From Clostridia bacterium (GTDB taxonomy: Bacteria; Bacillota; Clostridia; Oscillospirales; CAG-272): a stretch of DNA of 64,000 nt. The stretch is taken from contig JAFTSB010000067.1 in assembly GCA_017461945.1 (NCBI GenBank), positions 1 to 64,000 on the forward strand, in the 5' to 3' direction. The notes below the pieces were generated by a model, which had not been told where the DNA came from, did no database searches, and saw only the letters and a program-made list of their open reading frames with translations. Below are positions 18,191-24,820 of the stretch, in pieces; the stretch's first letter is position 1, and each line of letters begins with the position of its first letter. The translations under genes were made by a program, and so were the position numbers.

Positions 18191-18216
18191 AAAATATCGA
18201 ATGGAAAGGGTAAAAT

Positions 18217-21200
18217 ATGAGCACGAATCATTCCGCAACAAAAGTTTTAACGATTTCGGATAAGCTTAAGGCTTGCCGCCTGGCTTACGAAACCGAAAAA
18301 GATAGCAAAGAAAAGAAATATAAAGCCGAGCTAAAGAATATTGATGCCGAGATCCAACTGGTAAAAGAAACGGATTTTGCTGCACAATATCAAGAAAAGT
18401 ATTCTGCCTCGCTTGGCTCTCTGGAAAAGCTTTTTAACGAGATGGATAAGGTGCATCGCGATACGCGTGGCATCAGCTTCCGCATCGGGCAATATATGTC
18501 CAAGTGCGTTTCTCGCAAGATTCCGCAGGGCAAGGTAGAGGATCACTTCAAGGCCTTGGTTGCCGAGTGTCGCGAGGCTGTTCGTTGCGTGGCTCAAAGC
18601 AAGAGCATCGAAAACGATGTCGAGCCTTTGAAGGCCTTTTGTCAAGGATTGGCAGATCTTCGTTACATTCACCAAAATGCCAAGCGTTTGATCTCCGAGA
18701 GTGGCATTGCAGAACGCGAACGCGCTGCACAGTTAAAGCCCTTGACCGAAAAAAGGGAACAGGTCAGCGCAGATGCCAAAAACGCCATTCGTTTGGAGAA
18801 TTTGAGCTGCTATAAGCAGATTTGCGCCTTGCGTGACGAGATTTTGGAAGAGCACGCAAAGGTTGCCGATCATATTTTGGGTACCGGCAACCCCGGCTTT
18901 GACAATAGCTATCGCTTCTTGATTGGCTTTACCAAGAACAAGATCGAAAAAGAGGAAATGACCTTTGCAACCTCTGTGTTAGGTGTACCGGCTGAAACCT
19001 TTGACCGCTCGCCTGTCTATTTCCACTATACTGCCAAGCATGACACCATCTTGATCAAGGCTCCTTCTTCCTTCTTGGATACCAATGAGTACAACGATTT
19101 CATTCGTAATTTGTACTTCTCCTTTGCTTCTCATCTTCCTGCCAGAAATATGCTGTTCTGCGGCGTTGAATGTGACACCATGGAGGCGGTTGTAGGCGGT
19201 TTGGGCGATAAGATCCAACAGCTTGGCCCCGCTTATCTGTGCCATGAGGTGGTGCAGAACGGCTCGGATCTGAATACCAACGGCGGTATTTTGAGTACCC
19301 TGCGTAGTTTGGCCAGCGAAAATGGCAAGAAGCAGAAAGGCGAGAGCATTAACGATATTTTTGAATACAACGAGCTCTTTCCGGATAATCCTCAAAAGTT
19401 CGTTTTCTTCTGCGTGAACAACTATCCTGCCGGCTTTAATTCGGTTTCGGGAACTGCCACGCAAAACCTGCGTCAGTTGCTGAACGGCGGCTCCAAGGGT
19501 ATCATTTCGGTAATCTGTGAGACCACCGACGGTGATTATCGCGATACCGCTCCTATGCTGAATGCAGAGGAGCTGCAGGCTGACTGCATTGAGTTTAATG
19601 CGAATGGCGATATGCTGTTCAATGGACAGCCCGCAACCTATGATATTACTGCTCCCAGTTTCACGCCTCGTGAGTATTGGAACACGTTGGATAAGTACTT
19701 TAAGTCCGCTGCCAGCATTTCTCTGGAGTCGCTGCTGAAGGCTTCCGATCGCTCGTTTAACAAACCCGAGCCTATTGGCATCCCGATCGGTAATTCCGAT
19801 GGCGAGATTTATAATCTGCAGCTTTCCGAGTGTACCGATAAGCTATTTGGCTTGATCATCGGTACCATCGGCTCCGGTAAATCCGCCTTCTTGCATACAT
19901 TGATCCTGAGTGCGGCCTACAATAACTCGCCTGAGGATCTGCAGTTCTATCTGGCAGACTTTAAGGACGGTAGCGGTTCTACCGAATTTTCTCATTATCG
20001 CAAGGAGGAGGGCGTCAACAACCTGTACATTCCTCACGTGCGATATCTCTTGTTGAAGGGCAAATCCGAAAGTGCCTTTGACCTTTTGGAAAAGATCGAA
20101 TCGATTCGAAGCAAGCGCGCAGAGATTTTGACACGCGCAGGCTGCTCGCAGGTGACCGACTATAACAATAGCGAGGCTGTCCGCTCAGGCAGAGAACCCA
20201 AGCTGCCCCACGTTATTTTCGTTATCGACGAGTATAACGCCATGCTGAATGGTGGCAACGGCGGCGATAAGGGTATGGGACAAAGCTCCAACAGCTCCGA
20301 GATCGCAACGGCGATTGCCAACAAGATCAAGAACCTGATCAGTACCGTTCGTGCCTATGGCATTGGTATCATTCTGTGCGGCCAGTCTGTGGATAAGGCG
20401 TTGAAGAATGGTCAGGCGCTTGGTAATATGGGTTGCCGCATTTCCTTGCCTGTTAAGAGTGACTCCGAACTGGTTTCTCTGTTCGATTTGGACTCTTACG
20501 ATGCCAAGAAGCAAATGCAAAAGCTGGCCGGTCAGGGCGACGCTTTGGTATCTGTAGGTAACACGACCAATTTGCGCTATGTTCGTACGGCCTATTCCGG
20601 CAAGACCAACGGCGCACAGCAGCTGCGCATTGCCGAGTCGATCCGTCAGAAATATGCCGGCATCGATTACACGCAGGTAGAGGCAGGTAGTGAGGATGCC
20701 GTTCTTGTTACGGATGTGGCAGAGAGCGATATCGGATATCGTGCCCAGGAGAACGAGATCCTGCTGGAAATGGGTGTTTCCTCTGCCAATGCGCTGCGTA
20801 TGCCCTTGGTATATTCCTCCGCAGAAGCAGCTGTCAACTATTTTGCTTGTACCGGCAAGGAGAAGCTTTGCAAGATCGAGCGCAATGCCATGTTCGCCTT
20901 CCTTCAAAAAACGGTCGAGATCGGCAAGCCTGCCGATATGGCTCCCATTACGTATTTGGCTATGCTGGAGAAGGAAAAGGAATGCCTGGATCCTTATTTC
21001 AAGGCCGTTCCTGCACTTGCTAAGCATATTGATGTGGTTACTAACAAGACCGATATGGCCAAAAAGATCATTGAATTCCGCCAGCTGTATCGCGAGCGTA
21101 AGCGTGCTGTTGACAAGGGAACTGCATCCAAGTTTGATCCGTTGTTCCTAGTCGTGCGTGACGTAGCTTGGCTGAACGACAAAGAGGCTGAATGGCTGCC

Positions 21201-21726
21201 CGATTTTGCAGCAGAAAAGGTAAAGGAATCTACTGCAACCGTGGCTGCGGGCGACAGTGCTGATGCCAAGGCGATGTCTGCGCTGGGCGAAAAGTCGGGA
21301 CAGACCTTCTCGCCGGATGCACTCAGTATGCTTTCCAGTTTTGGCGGTGGATCTATTTCCATATCTGCCGCTCCCAAAAAGTCCGCTTCGTCCGATCGCT
21401 TTACCGTTGCTGATGTCAAGACCGCTTTGGCAACTCTTTATGCACAGGGCAACAAATACGGCATCTTCTTGCTGGTTTCCTCCGAGACCTACAAGCCGGT
21501 TACCGATATTTTGTTGGCCGAGGCAGATGACAAGAACATTGCCCTCAGCAAATACGGTATCTTTGGCTCCTTTGAGGAGGTCAAACGCCATACCGTGGAT
21601 CTTGCCGCACCCAAGGATTGTATCTTTATCACGTATTTCAATTCTAAAACCCGACTTTATGACTACACGCCCGACACCTGCCGTGCTTGGTGGAACGAGC
21701 TGACCGCAAAGCTGGGCAAGAAATAA
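18217..21726 (+). CDS. FtsK/SpoIIIE-type (HerA-FtsK) ATPase without membrane segments
   Basis: The 1169-residue protein has a charged helical N-terminus (about 1-230), an unassigned mixed region (230-540), then an FtsK-type motor: Walker A GTIGSGKS at 549-556, YLADFKDGSG, Walker B HVIFVIDEYNAML with D671/E672, RAYGIGIILCGQS and LAGQGDALVSVGN. A C-terminal region of about 340 residues has no intact Walker motif and may be degenerate motor domains, as in EssC/EccC, which have several. There is no membrane segment and no FtsK gamma domain that I can see, which argues against a chromosome translocase. Coiled-coil membrane proteins lie upstream and WXG100-like proteins downstream, so the best hypothesis is the motor of a type VII-like export machine. 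Confidence 0.85.
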   Translation: MSTNHSATKVLTISDKLKACRLAYETEKDSKEKKYKAELKNIDAEIQLVKETDFAAQYQEKYSASLGSLEKLFNEMDKVHRDTRGISFRIGQYMSKCVSRKIPQGKVEDHFKALVAECREAVRCVAQSKSIENDVEPLKAFCQGLADLRYIHQNAKRLISESGIAERERAAQLKPLTEKREQVSADAKNAIRLENLSCYKQICALRDEILEEHAKVADHILGTGNPGFDNSYRFLIGFTKNKIEKEEMTFATSVLGVPAETFDRSPVYFHYTAKHDTILIKAPSSFLDTNEYNDFIRNLYFSFASHLPARNMLFCGVECDTMEAVVGGLGDKIQQLGPAYLCHEVVQNGSDLNTNGGILSTLRSLASENGKKQKGESINDIFEYNELFPDNPQKFVFFCVNNYPAGFNSVSGTATQNLRQLLNGGSKGIISVICETTDGDYRDTAPMLNAEELQADCIEFNANGDMLFNGQPATYDITAPSFTPREYWNTLDKYFKSAASISLESLLKASDRSFNKPEPIGIPIGNSDGEIYNLQLSECTDKLFGLIIGTIGSGKSAFLHTLILSAAYNNSPEDLQFYLADFKDGSGSTEFSHYRKEEGVNNLYIPHVRYLLLKGKSESAFDLLEKIESIRSKRAEILTRAGCSQVTDYNNSEAVRSGREPKLPHVIFVIDEYNAMLNGGNGGDKGMGQSSNSSEIATAIANKIKNLISTVRAYGIGIILCGQSVDKALKNGQALGNMGCRISLPVKSDSELVSLFDLDSYDAKKQMQKLAGQGDALVSVGNTTNLRYVRTAYSGKTNGAQQLRIAESIRQKYAGIDYTQVEAGSEDAVLVTDVAESDIGYRAQENEILLEMGVSSANALRMPLVYSSAEAAVNYFACTGKEKLCKIERNAMFAFLQKTVEIGKPADMAPITYLAMLEKEKECLDPYFKAVPALAKHIDVVTNKTDMAKKIIEFRQLYRERKRAVDKGTASKFDPLFLVVRDVAWLNDKEAEWLPDFAAEKVKESTATVAAGDSADAKAMSALGEKSGQTFSPDALSMLSSFGGGSISISAAPKKSASSDRFTVADVKTALATLYAQGNKYGIFLLVSSETYKPVTDILLAEADDKNIALSKYGIFGSFEEVKRHTVDLAAPKDCIFITYFNSKTRLYDYTPDTCRAWWNELTAKLGKK

Positions 21727-21742
21727 TTGAAGGGGATTCTAT

Positions 21743-22027
21743 ATGTATATCGAGTATAATGAAGTACTCTCTATCCTTTCCGTCATGGAGCGGATCGTTG
21801 ATTCTATGAACGACTCGCTGGACACCTTTGCAGGTGCTGTTGCTAACTACAACAGCACCATGCAGGATGCCGTTGCGGCAGAGGCCACCGCTATCGTATA
21901 TTCTCTGCGTGACGAAATTGCATATATGAAGGAATTGATCGAGGTCAGCAACCAAAAGCTGCGCGAAGGAACAACGGGCCTGAAAAACATCGAGGACCGT
22001 GTGAATGAAGGAGAGTTGAGTGTATGA
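21743..22027 (+). CDS. Small helical protein, homologous to the C-terminus of the 356-residue operon protein
   Basis: A 94-residue, predicted all-helical protein without membrane segment, signal peptide or W-x-G turn. Its core NSTMQDAVAAEATAIVYSL then RDEIAYMKEL lines up with EDTMQDNVIAQAASTVYEV then RDRCTKKMEEL near the C-terminus of the protein encoded at 22552, so the two share a module of about 90 residues. Size and helix content fit the small secreted or chaperone-like proteins of ESX loci. It follows the ATPase gene by 16 bases with an AAGGGG site, and its stop overlaps the next start by four bases. Its function is unknown. Confidence 0.8.
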   Translation: MYIEYNEVLSILSVMERIVDSMNDSLDTFAGAVANYNSTMQDAVAAEATAIVYSLRDEIAYMKELIEVSNQKLREGTTGLKNIEDRVNEGELSV

Positions 22028-22338
22028 GTAACAATGATGCCATTCGATCCAAGGTTGAAGCGATCGACAGCGTTGTCAGACGTTTTTCTGACGATATTGA
22101 TACCTTTAAAACCGATGTTTCCTCTAAGATCGACGAGGTGGATAACGCATTGGGCCGTCTTTCTAACGTTTGGGAGGGCACTCTGCAGCAGAATTTTGAT
22201 GAGAAGATGCGTGCAAGACAGTCACAGATGCGCAGCGCATTGCACCGTGCCGGCGCGCTGAAGGATAAGCTGGATGGCATTGCTGCCGAAATGCGCGCTA
22301 TGCTGGATATTCTGAACGCCGCAGGTGAAGACGCATGA
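22024..22338 (+). CDS. WXG100-like protein
   Basis: The 104-residue protein is predicted to be a helix-turn-helix hairpin with W50-E51-G52 exactly at the centre (LGRLSNVWEGTLQQNFDEK), which is the defining feature of WXG100/ESAT-6-like proteins of type VII secretion. Long amphipathic helices flank the turn, and the length is typical. There is no signal peptide. Start and stop overlap the neighbours (ATGA), so it is translationally coupled to them. A WXG100 protein encoded next to an FtsK-type ATPase is the main evidence that this operon is a secretion system. The C-terminal Y-x-x-x-D/E export signal typical of actinobacterial substrates is not seen. Confidence 0.75.
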   Translation: MSNNDAIRSKVEAIDSVVRRFSDDIDTFKTDVSSKIDEVDNALGRLSNVWEGTLQQNFDEKMRARQSQMRSALHRAGALKDKLDGIAAEMRAMLDILNAAGEDA

Positions 22339-22559
22339 GCCAATACGTAGAGCTTCATAACACAGGCCGATGGAACGACGACGTTGGATACAACTTTAAC
22401 AAAGCCGCAACCAAGGCTGTGAAGCAGTTCAACGTTGCCAGCCAGAATATGTATAAGGCAATCGCTGTGCTGGATAGCTATAGCGAAAAGGATATTCACT
22501 ATGAATCTCAACGCGAAAACATCTATAGAATGAGAGTGGAGTTAAAGGTCAATGGCTGA
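22335..22559 (+). CDS. Small helical protein, possible shortened WXG relative
   Basis: A 74-residue protein without membrane segment. It begins with a short extended stretch then GRWNDDVGYNFNKAATKA, in which a tryptophan sits at the start of a long helix, followed by FNVASQNMYKAIAVLDSY. This resembles the turn and second helix of a WXG100 protein without the first helix, but the W-x-G glycine is replaced (W-N-D). It overlaps the previous gene by four bases and the next by eight. That coupling, and its place between a WXG100-like gene and a coiled-coil gene, supports it being a real gene of the system. Its role is unknown. Confidence 0.7.
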   Translation: MSQYVELHNTGRWNDDVGYNFNKAATKAVKQFNVASQNMYKAIAVLDSYSEKDIHYESQRENIYRMRVELKVNG

Positions 22560-23622
22560 TAATATTTCTTTTCGTGTAGATGATGTTTGCCAATTTCAAA
22601 GCGGCGTTTCCCATGCAGAATCGCAAATGGATAGCATTGCCTCCGACGTGCGTCATCAGGCCTATGAGGCCTATAGTAAGGCAGATGCAATCCTACGTAA
22701 GGCCGCTGAGGTTTTGCGTATGATGCAGGAGGATTACAACGCCGCCAGTCAAGTGCGCACCCATAACGAGGGTGTTTTGCGTCAGCTTGAGGCTCATCTC
22801 AAGGAGTTGAATTATCGTTACGATCAACTGCAAAAGGCGTATAGCAGAGCCTATGAGGCATATCGTGCCGCTTGTGCAGAGGAAACTCGCATTCACAATA
22901 GTTCTGTGCCCAGCACCGGAGACGAAGAAGCGGATAAAAGGGCAAGAGAAGCACGTGCAAAAGCACTCGAAGCAGCCCACAAGCAAGTCCGAGAGACCGA
23001 TAGACTTTGCTATCAGATCAAACAGCAGATGGCAGAGGTGCTTCGCCAGATCGAGGAGACCAAGCGCAACATTGAGCGAGTGCGCCAGATCATCAATAAT
23101 CTGACGCAGTTGATGTCTCAAATTCAAACGGCAAGTGCCCAGGTGGAAAGTTATCGGAACCGTTTGGAATACGATGTTTCCTGCCTCCGCAATGAGGAAA
23201 AACGCTTTGAGTCGGTGCAGTATACCACCTCCAATACGATGCGGCGATGCAACGAATCGGCACAGGCAGCTATCACGTATGGTAGAAAAATCTGCAACTG
23301 CCTGGATCCGGATCAAAGCATTCACGACCACGATGGCTGTTATATCACGTTTTCGGATGTGAATGCTATGGGACGTATGTCAAAATCCTTGACCGATACC
23401 TGCGAAAAATACGAGGAGGATGCCGAGCTGATCCGCGATCGCGTAGCTGTGCATGAGGATACCATGCAGGATAACGTAATCGCGCAAGCGGCGAGTACTG
23501 TTTACGAGGTGCGCGACCGATGCACTAAGAAAATGGAGGAGCTGCGAAAAACCGCGCGGCAATGCAAAGAGGCGGACGCTAACTTGCACTATTATTACAA
23601 TTTGAGGCATACCTCTCTCTAA
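22552..23622 (+). CDS. Cysteine-containing coiled-coil protein, last gene of the FtsK/WXG operon
   Basis: A 356-residue soluble protein, nearly all helical, with long coiled coils (about 10-115 and 145-225) split by a proline/glycine linker near SSVPSTGDEEADK. It has about ten cysteines, including the cluster C-N-C-L-D-P-D with a following H-D-H-D-G-C. The last 90 residues repeat the module of the 94-residue protein encoded at 21743. There is no signal peptide, membrane helix or recognisable toxin domain. Its length and N-terminal helices are reminiscent of LXG-type substrates of type VII systems, but I see no LXG motif. The gene overlaps the previous one by eight bases and is followed at once by a terminator. 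Confidence 0.78.
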   Translation: MADNISFRVDDVCQFQSGVSHAESQMDSIASDVRHQAYEAYSKADAILRKAAEVLRMMQEDYNAASQVRTHNEGVLRQLEAHLKELNYRYDQLQKAYSRAYEAYRAACAEETRIHNSSVPSTGDEEADKRAREARAKALEAAHKQVRETDRLCYQIKQQMAEVLRQIEETKRNIERVRQIINNLTQLMSQIQTASAQVESYRNRLEYDVSCLRNEEKRFESVQYTTSNTMRRCNESAQAAITYGRKICNCLDPDQSIHDHDGCYITFSDVNAMGRMSKSLTDTCEKYEEDAELIRDRVAVHEDTMQDNVIAQAASTVYEVRDRCTKKMEELRKTARQCKEADANLHYYYNLRHTSL

Positions 23623-23656
23623 AGAAAAAAGGACGCATATGCGTCCTTTTTTCTTT
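23621..23656. terminator. Bidirectional terminator between the FtsK/WXG operon and dgoD
   Basis: A 36-base perfect palindrome with an 18-base half: A-rich, then GGACGCA, then its reverse complement and a T run. It sits between two convergent genes and overlaps the stop codon of the upstream one, so it can end both transcripts. Confidence 0.9.
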
Positions 23657-23659
23657 GGC

Positions 23660-24808
23660 TCACCACTCAGCTACAGAGCCGTCTTTGTGGCGCCAAACGG
23701 GATTTTTCCATTGGTGAGGGGTCTTGTTTTCTTCCAACACCAGCACTTTGTTTACTTCTATGCCAAGTCCGGGCTTTGTGGGCATTTTAACGCTTCCGTT
23801 TTCAAACACAAAATCCTCTTTGTTTAAAGCGTAATCCAAAACGCTTTTACCAACGTTGTAATGGATGCCAATGGATTGTTCTTGAATGACGGCGTTATAG
23901 CAGGTGGCATCCAGATTCAGACAAGCGGACAGGGCGATGGGGCCAAGAGGGCAATGCGGTGCCAAAGCTACATCATAGGCCTCGGCCATCGAGGCAATTT
24001 TTTTGACCTCAGTAATGCCACCTGCGTGTGAGAGATCGGGTTGAATGATATCCACGCCGCCGGACTGTAGTAAGCGCTTGAAATCATATTTGGTGAATAG
24101 GCGCTCACCCGTGGCGATGGGAATGTTGCAGTTGACAGCCAGTTCCTTAAAGCATTCCATGTTTTCACAAAGCACGGGCTCCTCAATGAACATGGGGTCA
24201 AATTCCTCCAGCTTCTTGGCCAGGATCTTTGCCATGGGTTTGTGAACACGTCCGTGAAAATCAATAGCAATGCCAAAGTGCTTGCCGCAGCTTTCGCGAA
24301 TGGCTGCAACGCGTTCCAGAACGGCATCGATCTTATCGTAAGTATCGATCATTTGCAGTTCCGCAGTGGCATTCATTTTTACGGCTGTAAAGCCGGCATC
24401 CTTGCGTTCCTTGGCCATGGCGCCAGTGTCGGCAGGGCGATCACCTCCAATCCAGGAATACACACGGATCGACTCTCTGCATTTGCCGCCCATCAGCTGA
24501 TAAACAGGGGCATTAAACACTTTGCCTTTGATATCCCAAAGGGCTTGATCAATGCCGGCGATGGCGCTCATCAGCACGCCGCCACCGCGATAAAAGCCGG
24601 CACGGTAAAGAACGGCAGAGAAATCCTCAATATTGGCGGGGTCTTTGCCCAACAGATAGGGCTTCATTTCATTGACGCAGGCAAGCACGGCGTCGCAATG
24701 CCCCTCCAGCACGGCTTCACCCCAGCCGGTATAGCCTGCATCGGTTTCAATTTCTACAAAGCCCCAACGAGGGCGGACGTGATAGGTATTGACCTGTGTG
24801 ATTTTCAT
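23660..24808 (-). CDS. dgoD: D-galactonate dehydratase
   Basis: The 382-residue protein is the same length as E. coli DgoD and matches it along its length from memory: KIETD-like opening, YRAGFYRGGGVLMSAIAGID, QALWDIKGKVFNAPVYQLMG, FHGRVHKPMAK, LFIEEPV-type MFIEEPVLCENME, ATGERLFTKYDFKR, QPDLSHAGGITE, LAPHCPLGPIALSACLN and the ending WRHKDGSVAEW. It belongs to the mandelate racemase branch of the enolase superfamily, with metal-binding Asp/Glu residues in D-F-H, E-E-P and G-E-R and a catalytic histidine in APHCPLG. It removes water from D-galactonate to give 2-keto-3-deoxygalactonate. It lies 12 bases downstream of the GH20-type gene, in one operon. The usual partners dgoK and dgoA are not in the window. 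Confidence 0.9.
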   Translation of the reverse strand: MKITQVNTYHVRPRWGFVEIETDAGYTGWGEAVLEGHCDAVLACVNEMKPYLLGKDPANIEDFSAVLYRAGFYRGGGVLMSAIAGIDQALWDIKGKVFNAPVYQLMGGKCRESIRVYSWIGGDRPADTGAMAKERKDAGFTAVKMNATAELQMIDTYDKIDAVLERVAAIRESCGKHFGIAIDFHGRVHKPMAKILAKKLEEFDPMFIEEPVLCENMECFKELAVNCNIPIATGERLFTKYDFKRLLQSGGVDIIQPDLSHAGGITEVKKIASMAEAYDVALAPHCPLGPIALSACLNLDATCYNAVIQEQSIGIHYNVGKSVLDYALNKEDFVFENGSVKMPTKPGLGIEVNKVLVLEENKTPHQWKNPVWRHKDGSVAEW

Positions 24809-24820
24809 AGAGTTTATCCT

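Noticed and set aside
18217-21726. Ordinary chromosome translocase FtsK/SpoIIIE
   Set aside because: No membrane helices, no visible gamma DNA-binding domain, and neighbours are WXG100-like and coiled-coil proteins.
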